Assembly (NCBI GenBank): GCA_963777485.1
Contig: CAVZQP010000002.1
Span: 868,001-932,000 of the forward strand
Direction: 5' to 3'
Source: Bog-473 sp963777485
Lineage (GTDB): Bacteria; Actinomycetota; Acidimicrobiia; Acidimicrobiales; RAAP-2
Length of the DNA: 64,000 bases
Shown here: positions 1 to 7,833 of the stretch, one piece after another
Layout: each line of letters begins with the position of its first letter
Numbering within the stretch: the first letter of the stretch is position 1
Notes under the pieces: generated by a model
What the model saw: the letters and a program-made list of their open reading frames with translations, nothing else
Databases searched by the model: none
What the model was told of the DNA's origin: nothing
Program-made: the position numbers and the translations under genes

Positions 1-1129
1 GGTGGTTGAGCCGGGACTCGGCCAGTAGGGGCAGACCGACGCCGCTCGGGTAGTGACCGGGGAGCGGCTCGGTGTCGTAGTTGAAGTCGATCAACAGGGC
101 CTTGTGGAATCCGGTCTCGATGAAGCAGTTGGTGTGCCCGTCAAAGCTCTGATCGAGCGGCTCTCCCGCCAGGAAGCATCGAATGTTCTCGACCAGCACC
201 TCGCCTTCGAAGTGTGTGACCGAACCTGCTTTGGACGCGGGGACATTCGCGGCGTCGCCGATCACGAAGACGTTGGGTGCAGCCTTGGATTGGAGGGTGT
301 GCTCGTCGGTGGGTACGAAGTTCAACTCGTCGCCCAGACCCCGAGATCGGCCGACATAGGGAGCTCCGCCATGGAGTGGAACGACCACCGCGAGGTCGAA
401 ATCCACCATCCGGGAGTCGTAACCGGTGAGATGTCCATCCACCCCGTCAATTTCCCCCGTGTTGAACTCGGTCACGAGATCGATGCCTTTGTCGGCCAGC
501 ATCCCCGCCAGCCGAGCGGACGCAACGGGCTTGGTGAAGGCGCCGTCGAGCGGGGTCACATAGGTCAACTGCACCTGGTCACGAATGCCTCGCTCGTGGA
601 AGTACCAGTCGGCCAGGAAACAGAACTCGAGCGGAGCGACGGGGCACTTTATGGGCATGTCGACCACGTTGACGACCAGGCGGCCACCCTCGAAGGTGGC
701 CAGGGCTTCGCGCAGCGCTGCAGCTCCCTCGAGCGAGTAGAAGGTGAACACGTTGTCCATCCACCCGGCGCCGGTCAGCCCCTCGGTCTCCTCAGGCAGG
801 AGCACGGCGCCGGTTGCCACCACGAGAACGTCGTAACCGAGGGTGGTTCCGTTCTCGAGGGTGACCCGGTTGGTTTCGACGTCGACACGGTCGATGGGGC
901 TGTTCAGGTACTCGATCCCGTGATGGAGTTGGCGGCTCCTCGGCCGCACGATGTCGTCGGAGTTCGCAAGCCCGAATGGCACGAAGAGCAGACCCGGCTG
1001 GTAGACGTGCCGGTCGTCCTGGTCGATGACGGTGATCTCGGCCTCGGCTTCGGAGTACAGACGCCGTAACCGATTGGCTGTCAACGTTCCGCCCGTTCCG
1101 CCGCCCAAGATCACCACGCGATGTGCCAC
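1..1129 (-). CDS. sqr: Sulfide:quinone oxidoreductase-like FAD protein (3' end cut by window edge)
   Basis: This is a pyridine nucleotide-disulfide family flavoprotein, most like sulfide:quinone oxidoreductase, which oxidises sulfide to persulfide/sulfane sulfur and passes electrons to quinone at the membrane. The protein opens with a GTG and an FAD dinucleotide fold (VVILGGGTGGTLTANRL, residues 6-22). A KCPVAPLEFC segment puts the redox Cys at 162, and a second candidate Cys (TNCF) lies near residue 335. VFVIGDAANV near 287-296 is the second FAD-binding motif. 376 residues are visible and the C-terminus runs off the left edge. It is the last visible gene of the MMPL-CstR-DsbA-SQR operon. SQR versus a related NDH-II or FCSD-like enzyme is inferred from the Cys pattern and the neighbours. 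Confidence 0.85.
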   Translation of the reverse strand, partial: MAHRVVILGGGTGGTLTANRLRRLYSEAEAEITVIDQDDRHVYQPGLLFVPFGLANSDDIVRPRSRQLHHGIEYLNSPIDRVDVETNRVTLENGTTLGYDVLVVATGAVLLPEETEGLTGAGWMDNVFTFYSLEGAAALREALATFEGGRLVVNVVDMPIKCPVAPLEFCFLADWYFHERGIRDQVQLTYVTPLDGAFTKPVASARLAGMLADKGIDLVTEFNTGEIDGVDGHLTGYDSRMVDFDLAVVVPLHGGAPYVGRSRGLGDELNFVPTDEHTLQSKAAPNVFVIGDAANVPASKAGSVTHFEGEVLVENIRCFLAGEPLDQSFDGHTNCFIETGFHKALLIDFNYDTEPLPGHYPSGVGLPLLAESRLNH

Positions 1130-1234
1130 TAGTCACAGTCAACGTCCCAGCTGAGCCGGTGGTCAGGGGTCAAAGGTCCTACTCCCGGGTGACCATCGTC
1201 CCGATCGCGCCACGATCAGGTTCCGGGCGACGAC

Positions 1235-1918
1235 TCATTCGGGGCCGGGCTGGCCCAAACACTGGGACAGAAACTCCGTCAGACGTGAGGCGTCTCTGAC
1301 GATCGACAGCCCCTTGACGGGGTCCTTCGTGATGTCGAGCGACGGGCAGAACACGTCGTCGTCACCGCAGAAGAAGTGAGGTGAGCCAAGGACGCCACGC
1401 CGCTGGCCCTCGTGCCAGTCAGCCACCACGGCGGCGCGGTCGGATTCGTCCGGCATGGCGACACCCAGGTCATACGCCAGGTCCTCGAGCGTGACCTGGT
1501 CCGAGATGTCCCGGCCTTCCTCGAAGAGGGCATTTCGGAGTGCAAAGCTGACCTGCTCACCAACCTGGAGGTCGGTTCGGTAGGCCCGGTTAGCGAGAGC
1601 GAGGGCATCGAGCGTCGAGTTCGGGAAGCGAGTGAGGTCGAGGTGACGGAACAGACTCGGGGCGACCTGCTGGCGAAGCTCATTGGCGTGTTCCCTGGTA
1701 ACCGACGGGTCGAGTGGCGCCCCGTTCACCAACTCGAGCGGCCAGGCGCGGACCCAGATCGCCATGTCGGTGCGACCGGTCCGAGCGCGCTGGGCGTGGA
1801 TTGTCTGCAGTCCGACGTGGGCAAAGGGACACCAGATGTCGGCAAAGACCTCCATGACGGGACCTGATGTCGGGCTCATGGTGTCGCCGCTTCGATTCTG
1901 CTGCAGCCCATTGCTCAC
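1235..1918 (-). CDS. DsbA-family thioredoxin-fold protein
   Basis: This 227-aa protein belongs to the DsbA/2-hydroxychromene-2-carboxylate isomerase/FrnE group (thioredoxin fold with helical insertion). The strand-helix junction near residue 29 reads DIWCPFAH. The usual CXXC is therefore reduced to a single Cys, as in many FrnE-like members. The C-terminal part has GVLGSPHFF with the cis-Pro loop (GSPHF) expected of the fold. No signal peptide is seen, so a cytoplasmic thiol or persulfide role is likely. The GTG start overlaps the stop of the CstR-like gene by four bases, indicating translational coupling; an internal ATG at 1879 is an alternative. The substrate is unknown; a role in handling persulfides made by the SQR is inferred from context. 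Confidence 0.8.
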   Translation of the reverse strand: MSNGLQQNRSGDTMSPTSGPVMEVFADIWCPFAHVGLQTIHAQRARTGRTDMAIWVRAWPLELVNGAPLDPSVTREHANELRQQVAPSLFRHLDLTRFPNSTLDALALANRAYRTDLQVGEQVSFALRNALFEEGRDISDQVTLEDLAYDLGVAMPDESDRAAVVADWHEGQRRGVLGSPHFFCGDDDVFCPSLDITKDPVKGLSIVRDASRLTEFLSQCLGQPGPE

Positions 1919-2184
1919 GCCAATTTCGTGAAGAGTCGTTGGACCTCATCGAGGGGATAGCCAGATTCAGCGGCCTCCTCGGGGTTCTCGAGGCAGTAGG
2001 TCAGACCGCTGGCGATCAGGCGGAAGCCGACCTGCTCGAGGGCCTTGATGGCGGCACTGAGCTGGGTCACGACGTCTCGACATTCACGACCGTCCGCCAG
2101 CATTGTCTCGACGGCTGAGACTTGTCCTCCGGCGCGCTTGAGCCGCAGGCGAAGATCGTCGACCACCTCGTCGGGTAGTTGCAT
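1915..2184 (-). CDS. cstR: CsoR/RcnR-family repressor, CstR-like (persulfide sensor)
   Basis: An all-helical DUF156 repressor of 89 residues. It aligns with CsoR throughout (LKRAGGQVSAVETML, then ECRDVVTQLSAA). Cys35 and Cys64 occupy the first and third CsoR metal-ligand positions, but the copper-binding His is replaced by Gly (ASGLTYC). The two-Cys, no-His pattern is that of CstR, which senses persulfides by forming Cys-Sx-Cys links. The ATG at 2184 lies eight bases after AAAGGAG; an upstream GTG at 2190 is too close to this ribosome site. It lies 51 bp after the MMPL gene and overlaps the DsbA-like gene. It probably represses its own operon through the TACCC-N4-GGGTA sites at 4547-4596. Confidence 0.85.
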   Translation of the reverse strand: MQLPDEVVDDLRLRLKRAGGQVSAVETMLADGRECRDVVTQLSAAIKALEQVGFRLIASGLTYCLENPEEAAESGYPLDEVQRLFTKLA

Positions 2185-2235
2185 GGTCACTTCTCCTTTC
2201 TCGTAGGTGACATCTTCAGTTGGTGAGGCCGCCGC

Positions 2236-4491
2236 TCAGTGCGAGAACTTCACCTTGGGCAAAACCCGTCCGAGCCACTTCGGCTGGTGCCAGGCCCCGT
2301 GCCCGCTCAGCCGCAGGACGACCGGCAGCACCACCAGGCGCACAACGAGGGCGTCGAGAGCGACAGCGATGGCCAAGATCACGCCCATCTCCTTGGGGGC
2401 CAACGGTCCCGACAGGGCAAAGGTCAAGAACACGGCGATCATGACTGCGGCTGCAGAGAGCACGACGCGTCCGGACGTGCGCATCGACCCGACCATGGCG
2501 TGTTCGGGATCTGGGTGCGTCTCATAGCGCTCCTTGGCGGCAGAGAGCATGAACAGCGTGTAGTCCATGGCCACCCCGAAGACCATGGCTCCGAAGAACA
2601 GAGGAGCCCAGGCGTCGATGAAGCCCTGGGGCTGGAACCCGAGCACTCCTGACAGGAAGCCGTTCTGGAAAATGAGCCGGCCAATGCCGAAGGCGCCGGC
2701 CACCGACAAAGCCGTGATCAACACGCCGAGCGCTGCGATCAGCGGGGCGCCCAGGGCGATCAGCAGTAGCAAGAACCCGAGGATGCCCAAGATGGCGAGG
2801 ACGAGCGGCGTGTATGCCGCCAGCGATTGCTGGAGGTCGTGGTTCTCGGCCGCCGCCCCACCGATCATGGTCCCGGCCGGCAGCACGTGGCGGAGATGGT
2901 CGATGGTGGCGCCGGTGGCTGTCGTTGAGGGCCCGGTACTCGGGACAACCTGGTCAAGGCTCCAGCCGGCCCTGGTCGGTCCTGGCACGACACCGGCCAC
3001 TCCGGACGCGTGGGCCAGGGTGGAAAGGGCGGCACCCTGTTCGCTTTGCGGGACCACAACCTGGAGGGTGCCGGGAGCACCCGGGCCGAAGGCGCTGGTC
3101 ACCTCGGCATAGCCGACTCGGGCGTTGGCACTGGCGGGCACAATCGTGATCGAAGGCATGTTGGTGCGCATCCCGATGATCGGCGCGGCGGCTAGAAGGA
3201 GCAGCACCAGCGCTGCGGCGCCGGCCGGAAAAGGATGACGCCACAAGAAGTTGCCCCAGCGGTGCAGGATCCGGTCGAGCGAACCCTCATCTTCGGGCCG
3301 GGGGCGTCGGCGCAGCCGGATCTTGCCCTTGTTGATGTTGGTCCCGAGCTTGCCGAGCACGGCGGGCAGGAGTGTGAGGGTCGCGGCGAGCACGGCGACG
3401 ACCGAGAGCATGATGCCAAAGGCCATCGACCGGAAGGCCGGGCTCGGCACGATCATGATGGCAGCCAGGGATGCGAGCACCGTCAACGCGCTGAACGCCA
3501 CCGCCTTACCGGCAGTGTCGACCGTCTCGGCCACGGACGCAACGATTGCTTCGCGATCTCCGGGTTTCGCGTCACGACGTTTGAGCGCGGCACGGAAGCG
3601 CATGACCAAGAAGAGCGCGTAGTCGATGCCCAGAGCGAGGGCGAACATCAGAGCGAAGTTGAGCGCCCAAATGGAGACGGGCATGAACTTGGTGGTGATG
3701 ACCAATGCGCCCGCAGCCACTAGCAGTCCGGCCATGGTCAGGAGCAGGGGCAGCCCGGCGGCCACCAGGCTCCCAAAGGCGATGACCAAGATGACAATCG
3801 TGACGGGCCACGACAGCATCTCCGAGCGCAGCATGGCGGAACGGTTGGCAGTGTTGAAGTTCGCCCACAGGGCACTGTCGCCCGTCAGGGTCACCGTGAC
3901 ACCGGATGTGGACAGGGCCGCCAGCTTCGGCTGTACCGAGTCAGCCGCTTGCACCATCTTGTTGGACTTCGCGGCCGATCCGGCGGTGATGACTGCGGTC
4001 CGGCCGTCTCGCGACAGCGAGACGCCGGCTTGTGGTGGGACGACGCTGGATACCCGGGAATCGCTACGAAGCACATTGGTCGCCTTGGCAACGGCGGCCT
4101 GCGCCACGGGGTCGGAAGCAATCGGACCGTGATGGTCGACGATGACGACCTGCAAGGCGGTGGCCCCGAGACCGGAGAAGTCCTTCTCGATGACGGCCCG
4201 GGCGGCGACCGACTGGCTATTCGATGCCTGCCATCCGGCACCGGCGAGTGCGTTCTCGACGTGAATCGCGAAGATCCCGAAGACGAGGACGACCACGACC
4301 CATCCGATGAGCACCCTCCGAAAATGGCTGGCGGCCCAGGCGCCGAGACGGGCGAACGGGCCGGGACGGCTCGCGCCGAGGGCGTCGTCGTTCCCGCTCA
4401 AGCTGGCCGGAATGTGGGCCGGCGGGTCGGCCACCGCAGTTCGGCCCGGCACGGGCGGTGAGTCGAGACCGGTTCCTCGGGTCGCTGCCAT
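2236..4491 (-). CDS. MMPL/RND-family transporter
   Basis: A 751-aa inner-membrane exporter of the MMPL branch of RND permeases. It begins with a Pro-rich cytoplasmic tail, then TM1 (LIGWVVVVLVFGIFAI), a large extracytoplasmic domain, a block of TM segments, a second large loop and a second TM block, for about 11-12 helices. The paired MMPL motifs GIDYALFLVMRFR and AMDYTLFML carry the Asp-Tyr residues of the proton relay. The ATG at 4491 follows AAAGGA with a seven-base spacer; a GTG at 4524 is also open but less well served. It is the first gene of the operon with the CstR-like repressor, DsbA-like protein and SQR. Its substrate is unknown; a sulfur metabolite or lipid thiol would fit the context but is only inference. 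Confidence 0.9.
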   Translation of the reverse strand: MAATRGTGLDSPPVPGRTAVADPPAHIPASLSGNDDALGASRPGPFARLGAWAASHFRRVLIGWVVVVLVFGIFAIHVENALAGAGWQASNSQSVAARAVIEKDFSGLGATALQVVIVDHHGPIASDPVAQAAVAKATNVLRSDSRVSSVVPPQAGVSLSRDGRTAVITAGSAAKSNKMVQAADSVQPKLAALSTSGVTVTLTGDSALWANFNTANRSAMLRSEMLSWPVTIVILVIAFGSLVAAGLPLLLTMAGLLVAAGALVITTKFMPVSIWALNFALMFALALGIDYALFLVMRFRAALKRRDAKPGDREAIVASVAETVDTAGKAVAFSALTVLASLAAIMIVPSPAFRSMAFGIMLSVVAVLAATLTLLPAVLGKLGTNINKGKIRLRRRPRPEDEGSLDRILHRWGNFLWRHPFPAGAAALVLLLLAAAPIIGMRTNMPSITIVPASANARVGYAEVTSAFGPGAPGTLQVVVPQSEQGAALSTLAHASGVAGVVPGPTRAGWSLDQVVPSTGPSTTATGATIDHLRHVLPAGTMIGGAAAENHDLQQSLAAYTPLVLAILGILGFLLLLIALGAPLIAALGVLITALSVAGAFGIGRLIFQNGFLSGVLGFQPQGFIDAWAPLFFGAMVFGVAMDYTLFMLSAAKERYETHPDPEHAMVGSMRTSGRVVLSAAAVMIAVFLTFALSGPLAPKEMGVILAIAVALDALVVRLVVLPVVLRLSGHGAWHQPKWLGRVLPKVKFSH

Positions 4492-4546
4492 GAACGCATC
4501 CTTTGCTCGGACCGCCGGGCGCACCCGGGATCGGGACGCTTGGAGA

Positions 4547-4564
4547 TATACCCAGCGGGGTATA
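4547..4564. promoter_or_regulatory. CsoR/CstR-type operator 1
   Basis: Perfect inverted repeat TATACCC-AGCG-GGGTATA, which matches the TACCC-N4-GGGTA layout used by CsoR-family repressors. It lies 56 bp upstream of the MMPL ATG and belongs to the operon encoding the CstR-like repressor. Confidence 0.75.
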
Positions 4565-4582
4565 GCGGAAAGAGTAGCAGGG

Positions 4583-4596
4583 TACCCCAGGGGGTA
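4583..4596. promoter_or_regulatory. CsoR/CstR-type operator 2
   Basis: Perfect TACCC-CAGG-GGGTA inverted repeat. Its centre is 34 bp from that of the first operator, about three helical turns, so two repressor tetramers could sit on one DNA face. It could also affect the divergent SDR gene at 4757. Confidence 0.75.
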
Positions 4597-4617
4597 TCAA
4601 CCATCAATCGGTCGCGA

Positions 4618-4677
4618 TCGTTCGAACGACTCCCCCGGCCACATAGAGAGTCCGCAGGCCGAACACCGGGCCTGCGG
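4618..4677. repeat. Palindrome and hairpin in the divergent promoter region
   Basis: Two symmetrical elements. A perfect 12-bp palindrome TCGTTCGAACGA lies at 4618-4629. A 9-bp inverted repeat follows (CCGCAGGCC at 4652-4660, GGCCTGCGG at 4669-4677, 8-nt loop). No T-run follows on either strand, so a classical terminator is unlikely. They may be operator sites or a leader hairpin for the SDR gene. Confidence 0.5.
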
Positions 4678-4756
4678 ATCTCAGAAGCGCACGGTGGTCA
4701 GATCCTCACCTACGGTGACGTTGCCCCGATATCCACCTTGGCGCAGACCTCGTCGG

Positions 4757-5479
4757 ATGAGGGCTGCATCCCACGCCTCACGCAGGGTCGCGGCGGTGAC
4801 CGGAGCGTCTCAAGGCATCGGCGCAGCCACTGCGGAAAGCTTCCGGGAAGCCGGGTATGCGGTCGTGGGCGTGTCGCGATCGATCAGCCCCTCCGACGCA
4901 TCCGACTTTCTCACAGTGAGGGGTGACATTTCCGAGGTCGACGCTCAGATGATCGTGGATCAGGCGGTCAATCGCTTCGGGCGCATCGACAGCCTGATCA
5001 ACAACGCTGGGATCTTCATCAGTAAGCCGTTTACCGATTACACACTCGAGGACTATTTGGCGATCACGGCAGTGAATCTGACCGGGTTTTTCCACGTCAC
5101 TCAGGCTGTCATCCGCCAGATGCTCACCCAGGATTCGGGCGGACACATCGTGAATCTCACAACCAGCCTTGTCGACCACGCCGAAAGCGAGAACCCATCT
5201 GCTCTCGTATCGCTCACCAAGGGTGGTCTGGCGGCCGTGACGCGCTCACTTGCCATCGAGTACGCGTCGCGAGGTGTGCGGTGCAACGCGGTCTCGCTCG
5301 GGGTGATACAGAACCCCGCCTTCGATCCGGCGTCGTATGAAGGCCTCGGAGAGCTTCATCCGCTGGGCCGAGTCGGTCAGATCAGCGACGTCGTCGAGGG
5401 AATCCTCTATCTCGAGAGAGCCCCATTTGTCACGGGAGTTGTCCTGCACATCGACGGTGGTCAGTCCGCCGGGGCCTGA
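4757..5479 (+). CDS. SDR-family protein lacking the catalytic tyrosine
   Basis: A 240-aa classical short-chain dehydrogenase fold. TGASQGIG (residues 15-22) binds the dinucleotide, NNAG is at 82-85, and the C-terminal GVVLHIDGGQSAG is typical. At the active site, where Y-x-x-x-K is expected, the sequence is V151-S-L-T-K155: the lysine is kept and the tyrosine is Val. The ATG at 4757 is chosen because the nucleotide-binding strand begins soon after it; upstream in-frame sequence is not protein-like, and no strong ribosome site is seen. The gene is divergent from the MMPL-CstR operon. Without Tyr it may be a non-canonical reductase or a non-catalytic binding protein; the substrate is unknown. 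Confidence 0.8.
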   Translation: MRAASHASRRVAAVTGASQGIGAATAESFREAGYAVVGVSRSISPSDASDFLTVRGDISEVDAQMIVDQAVNRFGRIDSLINNAGIFISKPFTDYTLEDYLAITAVNLTGFFHVTQAVIRQMLTQDSGGHIVNLTTSLVDHAESENPSALVSLTKGGLAAVTRSLAIEYASRGVRCNAVSLGVIQNPAFDPASYEGLGELHPLGRVGQISDVVEGILYLERAPFVTGVVLHIDGGQSAGA

Positions 5480-5636
5480 TTTCGCCAACATGTATACATA
5501 ACAAGGCTTTGTTGCCAGGGGTTGCAGTGACAATCTGTGCGGCGAGGTAGTCGCGGAAGAGGTTGACTATCGTTCGTGCTCGTTTCGGAACACCTTGGCC
5601 GCAGGAACCCGATTGAGAAGCTTGGCACTGCGGCGC

Positions 5637-6392
5637 TCAGGGGCTCAGCTGTCCCGTCGGTCGGATCACGAGCTCGTTGATACATACCCCGGAAGGCAAC
5701 GCGAGCATCATCGTGATGACGTCACCGAGGACCGCTGACGGTGCTGGCCCGGTTCCGTCGACGAACATAGGTGCGTCGTACGCCGGGACGTCGCCATCGA
5801 CGACTTCGGGCATCATGAGACCCTCGGTGTCGAACATGCCGGGCATCACGTAGCTGACGTTGATATCTGATCCCGCGAGCTCGAGCCGCAGAGCGTCGAA
5901 CGCGGCCCGCAGCCCACGTTTCGTCGCTGCATAGATGCCCGTGCCAGGCATGGGGGTCAGGGCTCCTGTCGATCCCACGAGAATGACGTCGCGCCGACCG
6001 CTCGCCTCGAAACGGGACACCGCCGACTGGACAGCGGCGAGCGGTCCGAGAAGGTTGAGCTCCATGAGGTCTCGCCAACGCTCAGGACTGCCGGACGAGA
6101 TAGTACCGACCATCCCTCGGCCTGCGACGGCGACGATTGCGTCAAGCCCACCCAGCGCACGCGTTGCCTCGTCGACGGCTCCTTCAAGCCGACCCAGATC
6201 CGTCACGTCACACGCGATCGGGACCGATCTCACGCCCAGCTCTTCGCTGAGCTCGACGAGCCGTGCCTTGCGTCGCGCAAGCATCGCGACGGCTCCCCCC
6301 GCGGCGACGACCGCTCGACTGACGTCGGCACCTATTCCACTCGAGGCGCCGGTGACGAGGACGCGCCGGCCTGTCAGATTGGCGGAAATCAC
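5637..6392 (-). CDS. SDR-family oxidoreductase
   Basis: A 251-aa short-chain dehydrogenase with TGASSGIG (14-21), a CDVTD acidic cofactor-specificity loop near 61-65, catalytic Ser141, Tyr154 and Lys158 (YAATK). The usual NNAG is AVAG. An Arg-rich stretch after the second strand (ARRKARL) suggests NADPH preference, a family-based inference. The ATG start overlaps the stop of a small upstream ORF by four bases, so the two are probably cotranscribed. It converges with the SDR at 4757-5479 across about 157 bp of non-coding DNA. The substrate cannot be told from sequence. Confidence 0.88.
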   Translation of the reverse strand: MISANLTGRRVLVTGASSGIGADVSRAVVAAGGAVAMLARRKARLVELSEELGVRSVPIACDVTDLGRLEGAVDEATRALGGLDAIVAVAGRGMVGTISSGSPERWRDLMELNLLGPLAAVQSAVSRFEASGRRDVILVGSTGALTPMPGTGIYAATKRGLRAAFDALRLELAGSDINVSYVMPGMFDTEGLMMPEVVDGDVPAYDAPMFVDGTGPAPSAVLGDVITMMLALPSGVCINELVIRPTGQLSP

Positions 6393-6601
6393 GACAGCGA
6401 AACCGCCGATTGGCTGATCCGCCCGCAGATCATCATCGGTTCCATAACCCGGTTGACGAGCTCGATGCCGGCGCTGATGAGAACGTCAACGACGTCCTGT
6501 GACCCCAGACCCGCGTTGATCATGTTTTTGAGCGATTGGCTCACAGGCAGAAACCGGTCCTTCCGAAGCGATCCCCAGGAGCCTAACATTTGTTCCGCCA
6601 A
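6389..6601 (-). CDS. Small hypothetical protein coupled to the SDR
   Basis: A 70-aa open frame starting with TTG at 6601 (or ATG at 6589), with its stop overlapping the SDR start in an ATGA arrangement. It contains a predicted amphipathic helical stretch (DVVDVLISAGIELVNRVMEP) and no domain I recognise. Support rests on the four-base overlap and collinearity; no convincing ribosome site is visible. It may instead be a non-coding leader of the SDR gene. Confidence 0.35.
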   Translation of the reverse strand: MAEQMLGSWGSLRKDRFLPVSQSLKNMINAGLGSQDVVDVLISAGIELVNRVMEPMMICGRISQSAVSLS

Positions 6602-6666
6602 AGGCGAGAATGTTCGCGGCTATGACAGGAGGGGGGTTGGAGGGTCTGCGACGTCAGACGGGGACT

Positions 6667-7833
6667 TCAAGATCGCGGGCGGCGAACCAATCCGCGGCGG
6701 GGTTCGATCACGACAGGGGGCCGTTCGTAAACGAATGGAGTGCCGCCGCCCGGACGGCGCTGAGGCGGGCGCCGAGGTTCGACCGGACCGGATCGCATGT
6801 GACGGCGCTGACCTGACCAGGGAGCCGGCGGCACGGTCAGGCGGTCGGCCAATCGGTAGGCGACGCTCTCGTAGTTGACCCGCCAACCGCGGAAGTCAGC
6901 CCACGCCTCCTCGGCGTTTCGCTCTGTGGAGAACCCCACACTGACAAGCATGAGGACAGCCTTCTCGAACTCTCCAAACGTCAAGTCGATCGGACCTTCA
7001 GGATTCGGATCGGGGTCGACTTCCCAACCGATAGTGGTCGCTATCCGATTGAGCAATGTGAAGCCCATTCGCAGACAGAGCCGGGCTTGAGAAGCCGCCT
7101 CGCTCGGTGCGAGCGCGAGATGCATCGCGGCGGCATCGAGAACGGCGATGAGACCGAGGAGCCATGAGTACCACGGCTCGGGCGATCGGAAGAGGAGCAG
7201 CACGGGATAGGTGGTGTGGGTTTCGGCCACGTCGGCCGACCATTGCTCCCATGCGGCATACAAGTCCGGGAGAGTGTCGGTGATTCCGACCATCTGGTGC
7301 CGGGCCAATAGCTCGGGTCCCCAGGCGGGGACCCCGGCCCGACTCTCGAGGAGGGCGACGAGGCCCTCCCGACGGTTGAAAGAACTGTAGAGCGCGGGCA
7401 AATACGCAATCTGCAGAGCGACGATGACGACCCAGATCGCGCCGATGGAAATATCCACGCCCGTGTTGGCCGGTCCGCCGCTGTGCACGGCTCCCACCGT
7501 GAAGAGGGCGGTCAGTGCCTGGAGCAATCCGTCAGCGACAGACGCACCCGCCCCGACGAGGATCAATCCAAATCCGATCACCAGACAGGCAGCCCAGAAC
7601 AGAAGCTGCACGACCAGGGCAACAGGCCCGCTCGGTGCCAGGATGGCATCTTGGCGTTCGTAGGTCTTGGCCAAATGGGATACGAGGACGAAACAGAACC
7701 GCACACTCCGGTTAACCCAGAGACTCATGCGCTCGACACCAGACGGTCTCCGTGGAAGGACCATTGTCAGTACGACGTCGGCCACGGTCACAACGACGAC
7801 GACGAGGCCGACGATCGTGGCCAAGATGTTCAC
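6667..7833 (-). CDS. Channel-like integral membrane protein (paralogue of 48290-49486)
   Basis: A 388-aa protein with a TM helix at residues 3-27, a second hydrophobic block near 70-105 and a pore-loop-like LTALFTVGAVHSGG, followed by another TM helix (WVVIVALQIAYLPALY). This resembles the two-TM K+ channel arrangement, where TVGYG forms the filter; here the filter is TVGAV. A long soluble C-terminal half holds conserved patches (HTTYPVLLLFRSPEP; EEAWADFRGWRVNYESVA) shared with the protein at 48290-49486. The tail is basic and Pro/Arg-rich. The start is GTG with no clear ribosome site. It is likely an ion channel or channel-derived sensor; ion selectivity cannot be assigned. Confidence 0.7.
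   Translation of the reverse strand: MNILATIVGLVVVVVTVADVVLTMVLPRRPSGVERMSLWVNRSVRFCFVLVSHLAKTYERQDAILAPSGPVALVVQLLFWAACLVIGFGLILVGAGASVADGLLQALTALFTVGAVHSGGPANTGVDISIGAIWVVIVALQIAYLPALYSSFNRREGLVALLESRAGVPAWGPELLARHQMVGITDTLPDLYAAWEQWSADVAETHTTYPVLLLFRSPEPWYSWLLGLIAVLDAAAMHLALAPSEAASQARLCLRMGFTLLNRIATTIGWEVDPDPNPEGPIDLTFGEFEKAVLMLVSVGFSTERNAEEAWADFRGWRVNYESVAYRLADRLTVPPAPWSGQRRHMRSGPVEPRRPPQRRPGGGTPFVYERPPVVIEPRRGLVRRPRS

Noticed and set aside
5480..5636. IS-element end (AACAAGGCTTTGTT followed by GCC) between two SDR genes
   Set aside because: It resembles an IS5-type terminal repeat, but no second copy, target duplication or transposase remnant is visible; it may be a short hairpin.
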